Assembly (NCBI GenBank): GCA_944326085.1
Contig: CALVCL010000012.1
Span: 238,874-302,873 of the forward strand
Direction of reading: 5' to 3'
Length of the DNA: 64,000 nt
DNA from: an uncultured Tidjanibacter sp.
GTDB lineage: Bacteria; Bacteroidota; Bacteroidia; Bacteroidales; Rikenellaceae
Shown piece after piece: positions 46,308-55,118 of the stretch (within the stretch, counting starts at the first letter, position 1; every line of letters starts with the position of its first letter). The translations under genes and the position numbers were made by a program. A model generated the notes under the pieces. That model saw nothing but the letters and a program-made list of their open reading frames with translations, ran no database searches and was not told the origin of the DNA.

Positions 46308-47909
46308 TTACCATTCGACTGTAATGTCATCTATCGCATAATAAGCAGGCAGTGAGAAACCATAACCATTGTCAGGACCTCCTCCCATGTTGAGCCTCAA
46401 CGAAACTACCGGTCCAAGTTCGGAGAGCTCCCATCTAGTCCAGCTGTCAGTCACGAAGTCAGCCGATGCAAACGTCATGCTCACTGTTTTAAGTTCATTA
46501 CCCTCTGCATCATAACCGGTCGCATAAACAGTCACATCTTCGTTTAAGGCAGGTGTAATGCCATTGCCGTACTTCGCCACAGAATAAAAATAGCAGGTGG
46601 TATTTATGTACAAACTGGTTATGGTACGGGCCACATTGTCGGCAAAGAGGAAAATAGGACGTGTATCTCCATAATCGTATAACGGGTCAAGGTCCTTGTA
46701 ACCGTACGATACAAGGAAGTTGTCGGAACCATTGTTACCGCCACCTGTAGTGCTGTCGGTATTGTCGGGATTATAGACATAAAGGTCATAATTATATGAA
46801 CCATATGTCGAAGAGTCGAGCGAATTGGCGTTGTAGGACGATATTATCCACGGATAACCTGCACCCCACGATGTTTCGGGTCGTTCGGTGGTAAGCTGTG
46901 TGGTTTCGTCCCACCAGCTGTAAACCTTGTCGTCGAATGTCCATGTGCAGAAATCGTTGGATTTGTAGTTGCATGCCACATACGGAGCCCACTCTTCACC
47001 TTCGAAAGTTATGGTATAGCTGACAGTAATCCTTACACCCATCCTGACAATACGGCTCATGCCATTCTCCGACACAATGATTATCTCGATATCGCCGGAC
47101 TGTTCGGCAAAGGTGTTCTCTTCGGCAGGAGCGGTTACAGTCAATACGCCGTCTGCATAAACTGCCTTCCAACCGTCGGGAGCCGATACGATGCAGTCGG
47201 CCATGTCGGTTGTCTTTACATTGTACTTCACAACCTCACCATGCTTGAAGCCCTCTGCTACACCAGCCTCAACACCTTCAATCTCAAATGCAAGACCTTT
47301 TACCTTAGCAATGGTTATCTGCTGACCGCCTACAAGGGTAAAAATTACATAATTCTCATCATCGGTATTTACACTCTGGAAAATGGAACTGCCTGCACCA
47401 CTGCCCTCTGCCACGACACCTGTACTGGTCCAGTGTTCGCCACCATCAGTCGATATTTCCCACTCCTTGGTAATCTCATTGATGCGAACCTGCGGAGCCA
47501 CGGCAGCCTGACCGTCAAGGCCCTGTGCCTTAACCTTATCGCCATTCTCATCCAACAGCCACTCTCCGTCGAGTGTCCAATAATACACACCGTCCGTATC
47601 GGCCTTTACCGCAATTGCCGGAGCCTCACCATCGCTGCCGTTGGTAATAGTGGCTGTCTTGCCGTCCGAGAACACGATTTCATAACCTTTTCCGGTCTCG
47701 TTAACCTCAGTAATGGTAACACCGTCCCGCATGGCATCCACAATACCCTGCAAAGCTTTCAGGTCGCTGTTGGCGTCAGCCACTGCCTTCTCCATGAACT
47801 CAAGCCTGTCATTGATGTCATCCAGCTGACCGCGCAGCTCGCTGTCATCATAGGTGCTGCAGGCTGCCATGGCAACCACCGCAAACAATAGGAAGAAAAG
47901 TTTTTTCAT
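46308..47909 (-). CDS. DUF4988/DUF4465-like surface lipoprotein under a cobalamin riboswitch
   Basis: Lipoprotein of 533 aa with lipobox MAAC (Cys17). A short coiled coil (residues ~22-50) leads into a DUF4988 region containing ITNGSDGEAPAIAVK. A middle beta domain follows, and the last ~220 residues resemble DUF4465 (ending in YAIDDITVEW). The ATG at 47909 is right for the signal peptide. A cobalamin riboswitch lies about 200 nt upstream on the same strand, so expression should be repressed by B12. Some DUF4465-type lipoproteins of Bacteroides (BtuH) have been described as B12-binding, so a B12-capture role is a reasonable inference. No btuB or btuG is adjacent. Confidence 0.82.
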   Translation of the reverse strand: MKKLFFLLFAVVAMAACSTYDDSELRGQLDDINDRLEFMEKAVADANSDLKALQGIVDAMRDGVTITEVNETGKGYEIVFSDGKTATITNGSDGEAPAIAVKADTDGVYYWTLDGEWLLDENGDKVKAQGLDGQAAVAPQVRINEITKEWEISTDGGEHWTSTGVVAEGSGAGSSIFQSVNTDDENYVIFTLVGGQQITIAKVKGLAFEIEGVEAGVAEGFKHGEVVKYNVKTTDMADCIVSAPDGWKAVYADGVLTVTAPAEENTFAEQSGDIEIIIVSENGMSRIVRMGVRITVSYTITFEGEEWAPYVACNYKSNDFCTWTFDDKVYSWWDETTQLTTERPETSWGAGYPWIISSYNANSLDSSTYGSYNYDLYVYNPDNTDSTTGGGNNGSDNFLVSYGYKDLDPLYDYGDTRPIFLFADNVARTITSLYINTTCYFYSVAKYGNGITPALNEDVTVYATGYDAEGNELKTVSMTFASADFVTDSWTRWELSELGPVVSLRLNMGGGPDNGYGFSLPAYYAIDDITVEW

Positions 47910-48112
47910 CTTTCGGTACTTATAATGGTTAAACAATAAATTCCCAGGTTGTACCGAACGACTTTCACTTTTACGGTTGGTTCCGCACAATGGCCGGATA
48001 CGGCAAAACACACTCTGTGCCGCAAAATTCCGACCGGACCGACCAAAACAAATAAAGATTTGCGTCAAGTATTGACCCGCCCCGTTCTCCGCAAAGCGTA
48101 ATCGTCCGATAA

Positions 48113-48304
48113 ATAAAGGCAGGTCTTCTGACTCGTTCCGACAGCGACGCCTTCCCAGTCTCATCATTGACCAGTGGCAAAGAATGTCGCCATCGTCTGT
48201 CCTCCCACACAGGGAAGAGGAACTTACAGCAGCGGGAACTGTCCAGGGTTCGCACCTGATTCCCTTTTAATCCCGCTATGCATAAACGCATACGGGAACC
48301 TTTA
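48113..48304 (-). ncRNA. Cobalamin (AdoCbl) riboswitch
   Basis: Read on the minus strand, the region has the class landmarks in order: GGTGCGAACCC, then CCGCTGCTGTAA, the B12-box core GCCACTG (plus coordinates 48172-48178), TGGGAAGGC, and the 3' part AGTCAGAAGACCTGCC near 48113-48128. The promoter sits directly upstream. About 200 nt separate the riboswitch from the lipoprotein start codon. I did not find a clear terminator hairpin there, so control may be translational. Confidence 0.92.
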
Positions 48305-48310
48305 CGGTTG

Positions 48311-48339
48311 CAAAGATAAGAAAGTTTTCGAAAATGCAA
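48311..48339 (-). promoter_or_regulatory. Promoter of the riboswitch transcript
   Basis: Minus-strand TTG (48337-48339), 18-nt spacer, TATCTTTG (48311-48318). The transcript would start close to 48304, just before the aptamer. Confidence 0.7.
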
Positions 48340-48391
48340 CACCCGTCACCCCTCCTCCGACAGGCTTCCAGAAATGCCGCACAGATAAAAA

Positions 48392-48426
48392 ATGCCGCAG
48401 AGTACGTACAGTGTACTCTGCGGCAT
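48392..48426 (-). terminator. Terminator downstream of frr
   Basis: Fourteen-base arms (48392-48405 and 48413-48426) with a 7-nt loop, followed on the minus strand by TTTTTTATC. It ends the pyrH-tlpA-frr transcript before the riboswitch promoter. Confidence 0.9.
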
Positions 48427-48453
48427 AGGAATAAGACTCCAGAAAAACAATGA

Positions 48454-49017
48454 CTATACGGTCATTATTTCCTTTTCCTTTTCGGCAAGAGCCTCGTCAA
48501 CCAACTTGTTGTACTTATCGGTAAGTTTCTGTGCGCTGGTTTCACCGTCCTTTGCCATATCTTCGGGCATTCCGTTCTTCTGGGCAGCCTTGAAAGCATC
48601 AACGGCTTCACGACGGGCATTGCGCAGACTTACACGTGCAGTCTCACCTTCGGCCTTAACCTGCTTTACAAGTTCCTTACGACGGTCCTCGGTAAGAGCC
48701 GGTATCGACAGGCGGATGTGTTCGCCGTTGTTGGAAGGAGTAAGTCCTATGTTGGCCACGAGAATAGCTTTTTCAATGGCAGGTATCATATTCTTCTCCC
48801 ACGGCTGTACCAAAACGGTCTTGGCGTCTGGCACGGTAATGCTCGCAACCTGCGAAACAGGTGTCTGCGAACCGTAGTAATCCACCATGATACCCTTGAG
48901 GATGTTGGTATTGGCTTTCCCCGCCCTTATACCGAGCAGTGCTTCCACAAGGTGGTCTACGGCCTTGCGCATCTTCTCTTCGGCAACATCCATTATCAGG
49001 ATTGCTTCTTCATTCAT
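48454..49017 (-). CDS. frr: Ribosome recycling factor
   Basis: Splits post-termination ribosomes together with EF-G. The 187 aa protein is mostly helical, with the conserved IRAGKANTN and LTEDRRKELVKQ segments near residues 31 and 110. It is the third gene in the order pyrH-tlpA-frr. In most bacteria pyrH and frr are adjacent; here a thioredoxin-like gene sits between them. A terminator follows. Confidence 0.96.
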   Translation of the reverse strand: MNEEAILIMDVAEEKMRKAVDHLVEALLGIRAGKANTNILKGIMVDYYGSQTPVSQVASITVPDAKTVLVQPWEKNMIPAIEKAILVANIGLTPSNNGEHIRLSIPALTEDRRKELVKQVKAEGETARVSLRNARREAVDAFKAAQKNGMPEDMAKDGETSAQKLTDKYNKLVDEALAEKEKEIMTV

Positions 49018-49052
49018 AAGTGTAAGTATTTATAATATTCAAATCAACTTTG

Positions 49053-49571
49053 CTATTCTTCCAACAGTTTAGCGATACCCTCAACCATTTCATCAAACTC
49101 CTCGGGAGTATATCCAACGGTATGGAAAGCTATCTTGCCGTCGCGTTCTATGATAAAGTTGCGTGGCACGTATTTCTCGGCAAAGATATCGTAAACGGTC
49201 TTGTTACCGTCGAAAGCCACCGGAAAAGTGTAACCGTTCTTCTCCATGAACTTCTTCACCGTCTCCATATTGTCGTCTATCGCGATGGGAAGCATCACAA
49301 AATCTTCTCCATTAAAACGGTCAATGATATCCTTCTGAAGCCTTGCAAACTCCTTACGGCATGGCGGGCACCATGTAGCCCAGAAATTAACGAGCACCAC
49401 CTTGCCTTCCAGCTGTGCCATATTGAGGGTGGTTCCATCAAGCATGGGTACTGTGAATTCCGGCACCGGCATACCCTTCTTCAGCAATGTGGAACTCTCT
49501 ATATCGCCCTGGGCCGAAGCCACGCCGCAAAATGCGACAAGGGCACAAATCAACGAAACAATCTTTTTCAT
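49053..49571 (-). CDS. TlpA-family thioredoxin-like protein, exported
   Basis: Periplasmic thiol-disulfide oxidoreductase of about 172 aa. The signal peptide MKKIVSLICALVAFCGVASA is followed by a thioredoxin fold with the intact active site WCPPC in FWATWCPPCRKEF. Unlike the TlpA-like lipoprotein at 31909, this one keeps both cysteines. It lies between pyrH and frr in the same orientation. The partner substrates are unknown. I use the ATG at 49571; one four codons upstream is possible. Confidence 0.9.
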   Translation of the reverse strand: MKKIVSLICALVAFCGVASAQGDIESSTLLKKGMPVPEFTVPMLDGTTLNMAQLEGKVVLVNFWATWCPPCRKEFARLQKDIIDRFNGEDFVMLPIAIDDNMETVKKFMEKNGYTFPVAFDGNKTVYDIFAEKYVPRNFIIERDGKIAFHTVGYTPEEFDEMVEGIAKLLEE

Positions 49572-49622
49572 ATTCCCAAACATAGAACCTTATGTATCAG
49601 GCAATCTACTAATATTTTACTA

Positions 49623-50330
49623 CTATTCGCTAACCAGCGTACCTACAGTCTCACCGCGTACAACCTTGCGTAGGTTACCTGGAGTATCCATATTGAATAC
49701 TATAACGGGCATTCCATTCTCGCGGCACAGCGTAAACGCCGTAAGGTCCATAATCTTGAGGCCGCGATTGTATGCCTCGCTGAAAGTTATGGTATCGAAT
49801 TTAACGGCCTCGGAATGCTTTTCAGGGTCAGCATCGTACACTCCGTCGACACGGGTACCCTTCAGCAGTACATTGGCCTCTATTTCTACTGCCCTCAATG
49901 CTGCTGCGCTGTCAGTAGTAAAATACGGATTGGAGGTACCGCCACCGATAATAACGACATACCCTCTCTGGAGATAATCTACAGCCTTATCTTTAGAGTA
50001 GTACTCCCCTATCGGCTCCATGCATATCGATGTCAGCACCTTGGCCCTTACACCCTCTGAAGCCAATGCAGACTGCAGTGCCAGCGAATTTATAACGGTA
50101 GCGAGCATACCCATTTGGTCGCCCTTTACACGGTCCACGCCTTTGCCAAGTCCCTGTATGCCGCGGAATATATTGCCGCCGCCTATGACGATAGCGACTT
50201 CAAAACCGGCCTCGGCCAATTCGCGTATCTGGAGTGCGTAGCTGCGAAGCACGTCCGACGACAAACCTGTACCGGCCTCGCCGGCAAGCGACTCGCCGCT
50301 CAGTTTGAGCAATACCCTTTTGTATTTCAT
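49623..50330 (-). CDS. pyrH: Uridylate kinase (UMP kinase)
   Basis: Phosphorylates UMP to UDP. The 235 aa protein has the amino acid kinase fold with KRVLLKLSGESLAG at the start, VIGGGNIFRG near residue 50, and the C-terminal MPVIVFNMDTPGNL. It is the first gene of the minus-strand run pyrH-tlpA-frr and is divergent from dxs. Confidence 0.97.
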   Translation of the reverse strand: MKYKRVLLKLSGESLAGEAGTGLSSDVLRSYALQIRELAEAGFEVAIVIGGGNIFRGIQGLGKGVDRVKGDQMGMLATVINSLALQSALASEGVRAKVLTSICMEPIGEYYSKDKAVDYLQRGYVVIIGGGTSNPYFTTDSAAALRAVEIEANVLLKGTRVDGVYDADPEKHSEAVKFDTITFSEAYNRGLKIMDLTAFTLCRENGMPVIVFNMDTPGNLRKVVRGETVGTLVSE

Positions 50331-50397
50331 TTCTACAGTATTAAGCGTTATTCGACACGAAGATACTATTTTTTTTCAAAAAGCAGTTATAATAGTC

Positions 50398-50405
50398 TAT
50401 CTTTG
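50398..50405 (+). promoter_or_regulatory. -7 promoter element of dxs
   Basis: TATCTTTG fits TAnnTTTG; it lies 25 nt before the dxs ATG. The -33 region is T-rich without a clear TTTG. Confidence 0.55.
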
Positions 50406-50430
50406 TAAACTGACTCTACATGCATAATCA

Positions 50431-52302
50431 ATGGCTGAATACAAAATACTAAACCACATAGAAAACCCTGAAGACCTGCGCAGACTCTCTGTGCCCGAGT
50501 TGGAAACGCTCGCATCTGAATTGCGTGACTTCATGGTATCGGAATTAAGCGTCAACCCGGGACACCTCGGGTCGAGCCTCGGTGCGGTTGAACTGGCCAT
50601 TGCACTGCACTATGTGTATGACACCCCGCAGGACAAGGTCATATGGGACGTAGGCCATCAGGCTTATGCCCACAAAATCCTCACCGGCCGCCGCGAGTTA
50701 TTCCACACAAACCGCAAGCTGGGTGGTATCAGCGGTTTCCCGCGCATGTCGGAAAGTCCGTATGACGCATTCGGCGGAGGCCATGCATCGGTCTCCATTT
50801 CGGCAGCTTTAGGCATAGCCCAGGCCAACAAGTTGCAGGGCATAAAACGCAATGTCATTGCCGTAATAGGCGACGGAGCCTTGACAGGCGGTCTGGCATA
50901 TGAAGGCCTTAACAATGCCGGCATATCCAATGCCGACATGCTGGTCATCCTCAACGACAACAACATGGCCATAAGCCCCAATGTAGGAGCTTTACAGGCC
51001 TACCTGCTCGGCATCACCACCTCACAGCACTACAATCGTCTAAAAAGTAAGGTGTGGGATGCCATGTCCATCGTGCCGAGACTTCGCCGCGGCATTCAAA
51101 ACATGGGCAATGCCATGAAACAGAGCATCCTCAAACAGAGCAACCTGTTCGAAAGCCTTAACTTCCGCTATTTCGGTCCGGTCGACGGCCACGACCTCAA
51201 GACACTGACACGCGTCCTGTCCGACATACGACACATTCCGGGTCCGAAGCTGCTCCATGTGGTTACCAAGAAAGGCAAGGGATATGCTCCGGCTGAAACC
51301 ACGCCGGCAGTATGGCATGCCCCAGGCAAATTCAATCCCGCTACCGGAGAGTTACTCTCCAAGCCCGACAATGAACCTGCACGCTACCAGGAGGTATTTG
51401 GCCACACACTGCTGCGTCTTGCCCGCCTCGACAACCGTGTCGTCGGCATAACCCCAGCCATGCTTACTGGCAGTTCGCTCGATATTCTGCAGGCCGCAAT
51501 GCCGGAACGCTGCTTTGACGTCGGCATCGCTGAAGGACATGCAGTAACCTTTTCAGCAGGTCTTGCAGCAGGCGGTCTCGTCCCGTTCTGCAACATATAT
51601 TCGTCGTTCATGCAGCGAGCATACGACAATGTGATACACGATGTTGCCATACAGAAGCTGCATGTGGTATTCTGCCTCGACCGTGCAGGTCTTGTCGGAG
51701 AAGACGGCGCCACACACCACGGCGCCTTTGACTTTGCCTATATGCGAGCCATACCTGGCATGACAATAGCCGCTCCTGCCAACGAAGACGAACTCAAGGA
51801 CATGATGTATACGGCCCTGTTCTCTGACGGCCCTTTCACGATACGCTATCCGCGCGGACGCGGCATTGGAGCCATATGGGACGGTGAGTTCCACCGCATG
51901 GAAATAGGACGCGGTGTAACATTGCGCGAAGGCAGGGATATCGCACTTGTTTCAATAGGCGTGGAAGCCAACGATGCCATACAGGCAGCTGCAAAAGCAG
52001 CAGAGGAAGGAATATCGGCCGAAGTTGTCAACCTGCGGTTTGCCAAACCTCTTGACGAAGAGTTACTACACGGCATAGGCAGGCGTTTCCACAAAATTAT
52101 CACCATAGAAGACGGCACAATAGAGGGAGGTATAGGCAGTGCCGTAGCAGAATTCATGACTGCCAACAGTTATGATATGGAAGTTATACGTCTCGGTATT
52201 CCTGACCGATTCATAAACCATGGTACGGTAGCCGAACTGAAACGACTGTGCGGCTACGACACAGAAGGAATACTGTCGGCAATACGTACAGCACTTGAAT
52301 AA
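50431..52302 (+). CDS. dxs: 1-deoxy-D-xylulose-5-phosphate synthase
   Basis: Thiamine-diphosphate enzyme that condenses pyruvate and glyceraldehyde-3-phosphate in the first step of the MEP isoprenoid pathway. The 623 aa length is standard. The TPP-binding motif starts at GDGALTGG near residue 147, with NDNNMAI downstream. The transketolase-like middle domain has DRAGLVGEDGATHHG. It is a single gene between the pyrH promoter region and tRNA-Leu. Confidence 0.97.
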   Translation: MAEYKILNHIENPEDLRRLSVPELETLASELRDFMVSELSVNPGHLGSSLGAVELAIALHYVYDTPQDKVIWDVGHQAYAHKILTGRRELFHTNRKLGGISGFPRMSESPYDAFGGGHASVSISAALGIAQANKLQGIKRNVIAVIGDGALTGGLAYEGLNNAGISNADMLVILNDNNMAISPNVGALQAYLLGITTSQHYNRLKSKVWDAMSIVPRLRRGIQNMGNAMKQSILKQSNLFESLNFRYFGPVDGHDLKTLTRVLSDIRHIPGPKLLHVVTKKGKGYAPAETTPAVWHAPGKFNPATGELLSKPDNEPARYQEVFGHTLLRLARLDNRVVGITPAMLTGSSLDILQAAMPERCFDVGIAEGHAVTFSAGLAAGGLVPFCNIYSSFMQRAYDNVIHDVAIQKLHVVFCLDRAGLVGEDGATHHGAFDFAYMRAIPGMTIAAPANEDELKDMMYTALFSDGPFTIRYPRGRGIGAIWDGEFHRMEIGRGVTLREGRDIALVSIGVEANDAIQAAAKAAEEGISAEVVNLRFAKPLDEELLHGIGRRFHKIITIEDGTIEGGIGSAVAEFMTANSYDMEVIRLGIPDRFINHGTVAELKRLCGYDTEGILSAIRTALE

Positions 52303-52325
52303 CATCGCATTTTGGCATCGAAACT

Positions 52326-52356
52326 TTTGCTGATAACCGATAAATGTGTATATTTG
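52326..52356 (+). promoter_or_regulatory. Promoter of tRNA-Leu
   Basis: TTTG (52326-52329), exactly 19 nt, TATATTTG (52349-52356). One of the best matches to the Bacteroidota consensus in the window. Confidence 0.8.
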
Positions 52357-52379
52357 CGCACTTTTGTACGGCAACGTAC

Positions 52380-52461
52380 GCCCAGATGGCGGAATCGGTA
52401 GACGCGCTGGTCTCAAACACCAGTGGAGCAATCCGTGCCGGTTCGATCCCGGCTCTGGGTA
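52380..52461 (+). tRNA. tRNA-Leu (CAA)
   Basis: An 82-nt cloverleaf with a GCCCAGA / TCTGGGT acceptor stem (G-U first pair), anticodon stem CTGGT/ACCAG with loop CTCAAAC giving anticodon CAA, a class II variable arm, and the T arm GCCGG TTCGATC CCGGC. CCA is not encoded. Confidence 0.95.
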
Positions 52462-52466
52462 CACAG

Positions 52467-52510
52467 TAAAAGAGGTAGTTATTTTAGAAATCAAATAATT
52501 ACCTCTTTTA
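52467..52510 (+). terminator. Terminator after tRNA-Leu
   Basis: Long AT-rich stem (52467-52483 with 52495-52510) containing AAAAGAGGTA and its complement, followed by TTTTTCT. A plausible intrinsic terminator. Confidence 0.75.
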
Positions 52511-52654
52511 TTTTTCTCTAAATATTCCCAAATTGTTCCAGGTATAATTGCTAAAAATGGTTAGTGAAAACTACTCCATACTTTTCATTTTCATAAAACA
52601 TATAACTGACCTTCCTGAAAAACTCTTATTTTTACACAAACTAAACATCCTATT

Positions 52655-53149
52655 ATGAAAGCCTTAACAAAATTTATTTTACTCTGTACCATTGTGGTTT
52701 CTGTCAGCTCATGTGCGACCATTTTCACAGCAACAAAATATCAAGTATCATTTAACACAACTCCGGATGGAGCCGACATTACAATTGAGAATAGAGATGG
52801 TAAGGTTATTTTTGAAGGCGTAACTCCGACTACTGTCAGGTTAAAATCCTCGGCTGGTTATATGAAGAAGGAAGAGTATATAATCACATTCACCAAGAAT
52901 GGCTACGCTCAAAAAATAGTTAACATTTCTGCTAACCTTGACGGGTGGTACATTGGAAACATTTTGCTGGGAGGTTTTATAGGTATGCTTATAGTCGACC
53001 CTGCATCAGGAGCAATGTACAAAATTGCCAAAGAGGACAGGGTAATCAACGAGACTTTGCAGCCAACAAACGAACAGGCTTTACAGGTGTATGACATTAA
53101 CAACCTGCCGGACAACATCAACAAGGAAGACATTATACGCATCGGTTGA
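52655..53149 (+). CDS. PEGA-domain lipoprotein
   Basis: Lipoprotein of 164 aa with signal peptide and lipobox SSCA (Cys20). Residues ~28-90 form a PEGA-like beta domain with TTPDGADITIENRDG. A glycine-rich hydrophobic segment (YIGNILLGGFIGMLIVDP, near 104-121) follows. The gene is AT-richer than dxs and lies between tRNA-Leu and a relaxase remnant. Its stop codon TGA at 53147-53149 is exactly where relaxase-derived sequence begins, so this gene marks the left side of an accessory junction. Confidence 0.8.
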   Translation: MKALTKFILLCTIVVSVSSCATIFTATKYQVSFNTTPDGADITIENRDGKVIFEGVTPTTVRLKSSAGYMKKEEYIITFTKNGYAQKIVNISANLDGWYIGNILLGGFIGMLIVDPASGAMYKIAKEDRVINETLQPTNEQALQVYDINNLPDNINKEDIIRIG

Positions 53150-53974
53150 CACATTTACGCAAAAGCGATGGCGAAGTACGGATTGCAGCGTGGCATACGA
53201 GGTTCGGAAGCACGGCACACCACCACCGCCCAATACTACCGTGACCTGAAACGGCAGACTGAAGGGCTTGAAGCCAATGTAAGGCAATTACAGACCGAAC
53301 GCCAACAGGCAAAGCAGGAACTTGACGAAGTCAAAAAAGAAATCAAGTCGGAGAAGCTGGAAGCCGCCAAGACCGAGGCGAAAGCGGCACTCGTGGCAAA
53401 AGTAGGTTCTCTTTTGGGTAGCGGCAGACTGAAAGAGTTGGAAGCCGACAACCGAACCTTGCAAGGCGAGGTTGCCGCCCGTGACGAGAGTATCGAATTA
53501 TTGCAAAAGCAGATGGAGCGGCAGCAGGAGGAACACAGCCGCCAATTGATGGAACTGCAAGCCAAGTACCGCAGGGAAATGGCGGACAAGGAAGCGGCAC
53601 ACCAAGAGGAAGTGTCATTCCTGAAATCCATTATCCAAAAAGCCAAGAAATGGTTTCCGCTGTTTCAAGAGCTGGTGTATATGGAGAAGTTCTGCCTTAA
53701 AGTCGGCTTCAACGAAAGGCAGACTGCCACGCTCATCAGCGGCAAACCGCTGTTCTACAAGGGCGAGCTCTATTCGGAAGAGCACAGGCGGAAGTTCACG
53801 ACCGAGGAAGCAGGCTTCCAAGTGGTAAAAGACCCGAAAGACAAGTCCAAGCTTGCACTTGCCATCAACGGGCAAGTGATTGGAGAGTGGTTCAAGGAGC
53901 AGTTTGGCAGGCTGTTCTCATCCGTTAAAAGGACGGTTGAACCGCTTAGGAGAGGCAAGGGCATGGGATTATAA
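53150..53974 (+). pseudogene. C-terminal remnant of a MobV-like relaxase (plasmid recombination enzyme)
   Basis: Coiled-coil, Lys/Glu/Gln-rich protein sequence readable from an ATG at 53168 (268 aa). In-frame codons continue upstream as HIYAKA to the stop codon of the lipoprotein. The segment YGLQRGIRGSEARHTTT matches the middle of Bacteroides mobilisation (MobV/Pre) proteins. The catalytic N-terminal relaxase domain is missing, so it cannot nick DNA. It is a remnant of a mobilisable element. The fragment may still be translated from the ATG at 53168, but no ribosome binding site or promoter is visible. Confidence 0.78.
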
Positions 53975-53980
53975 ACAATA

Positions 53981-54044
53981 CCAACGGAAGAATAGCAAGT
54001 TTGTGTTTGGGGCAGACCAAAACCGCTTGCTACCCTCCCGTTGG
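53981..54044. repeat. Nested inverted repeats between the mob remnant and the Crp gene
   Basis: Outer arms CCAACGG (53981-53987) and CCGTTGG (54038-54044), inner arms TAGCAAG (53993-53999) and CTTGCTA (54026-54032). They form a branched hairpin in the gap. It may be a terminator, an element end, or part of an old transfer region. Confidence 0.5.
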
Positions 54045-54052
54045 TTGAAACG

Positions 54053-54616
54053 TCACTTTATTTGTGCTCTAATCCTGCTCAAACTCGCTTGTGTGATACC
54101 CAAATAAGTGGCGATGCTTCCCAACGGCAATCGCTGTAACAAATCAGGTTCTTTTTCCAATAGCTCCTTATATCGTTCCGAAGCAATAGCGGACAACATG
54201 GAAATCAGCCGTTCTTCAGTGGCAAGCAACTCCATCTCCGCATAACGCCGCCCCCAATTGGAGATGTGCAAGTCTTCTGAAAACAATTCTTTCAGTTTTT
54301 TCCTTTTCAATACATACAGGACTGAATCCTCCATCAGCTCCATCGTTTCATATCCCGGCTCGTCGTTCACGTAGCCTTTCATGGAAACGAGAGTCGCCCC
54401 TTCCCTGCCGACCCAAAAGGTAATTTCTTTCCCGTCCACCGAAGTATAGGTGCGGACTATGCCTTTCTTGATGAAAAAGATATTCTTCTCCACCTTGCCG
54501 CTTTCCAACACACGGAATCATTTGGGGTATGAAACTTCCGTCAGGCATTGCCGTAACCTGTCGAGGGATGCATCGGGCATGGCATATCTCAAGTTGATGA
54601 TTTCTTTTATATCCAT
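54053..54616 (-). pseudogene. Crp/Fnr family regulator interrupted by a nonsense codon
   Basis: One reading frame encodes a complete Crp/Fnr-type regulator from ATG 54616 (MDIKEIINLRYAMPDASL) to 54053 (helix-turn-helix with GSIATYLGITQASLSRIR). A TGA interrupts it after SYPK; the sequence continues in frame as FRVLESGKVEKN. A single base change from GGA would create this stop. The cAMP-binding-type beta barrel is otherwise intact. Downstream re-initiation could give a protein lacking about 33 residues. It is divergent from the SMR and MFS efflux genes and is likely to have been their regulator. A sequencing error is not excluded. Confidence 0.85.
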
Positions 54617-54685
54617 AAGTTCGTTGCTGTTGTCGGTGTGCAAAATTATAAAATAGCACACGGAAACGGGAATGAACGGTTGCTT

Positions 54686-54723
54686 TTTTGCAAATGCAAA
54701 ATCAGTTTTTGCCAAATGCAAAA
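54686..54723. promoter_or_regulatory. Twin operator-like inverted repeats, probable Crp/Fnr sites
   Basis: TTTTGCA-AA-TGCAAAA (54686-54701) and TTTTGCC-AAA-TGCAAAA (54707-54723) are spaced 21 bp apart, two helical turns. They lie between the divergent Crp/Fnr and SMR genes. This placement and symmetry suit binding by a dimeric regulator such as the neighbouring Crp/Fnr protein. Confidence 0.6.
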
Positions 54724-54744
54724 AGCCATTAGGGATTACTTGCT

Positions 54745-54752
54745 TACTTTTG
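54745..54752 (+). promoter_or_regulatory. -7 promoter element of the SMR-MFS operon
   Basis: TACTTTTG fits TAnnTTTG, 27 nt upstream of the SMR start codon. The second operator-like repeat ends at about the -33 position. Confidence 0.6.
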
Positions 54753-54778
54753 CGCCCGAATTTTAATAAATCATAGGT

Positions 54779-55105
54779 ATGAATTGGATAATCTTATTAT
54801 TGGCAGGATTGTTTGAGGTGAGCCTCACATTCTGCTTAGGGAAGACGAAAGCAGCGTCAGGACTCGAATTTTATTTGTGGGGAAGCGGATTTCTGGCTTC
54901 TACAGTATTGAGTATGACCTTACTGGCCAAAGCGGTGCAGACGTTGCCTTTGGGTACGGCATACGCCATCTGGACAGGCATCGGGGCGGTCGGCACTGTC
55001 TTGATAGGAATATTCGTTTTCAAGGAGCCTGCCACTCCCATCCGGCTTTTCTTCCTGTTCACACTCATTGCTTCCTTGATTGGATTGAAAGTCGTATCAT
55101 ATTGA
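54779..55105 (+). CDS. Small multidrug resistance (SMR) transporter, SugE/Gdx-like
   Basis: Four-helix inner-membrane exporter of 108 aa. The central Glu lies in LLAGLFEVSLTF in helix 1, and helix 3 has PLGTAYAIWTGIGAVG, a sequence typical of the SugE/Gdx branch (guanidinium exporters) more than EmrE. The MFS gene begins 13 bp downstream. I saw no guanidine riboswitch in front. The context with Crp/Fnr and MFS genes looks like a transferable efflux cassette. Confidence 0.9.
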   Translation: MNWIILLLAGLFEVSLTFCLGKTKAASGLEFYLWGSGFLASTVLSMTLLAKAVQTLPLGTAYAIWTGIGAVGTVLIGIFVFKEPATPIRLFFLFTLIASLIGLKVVSY

Positions 55106-55118
55106 GAGGAGGCGGAAA

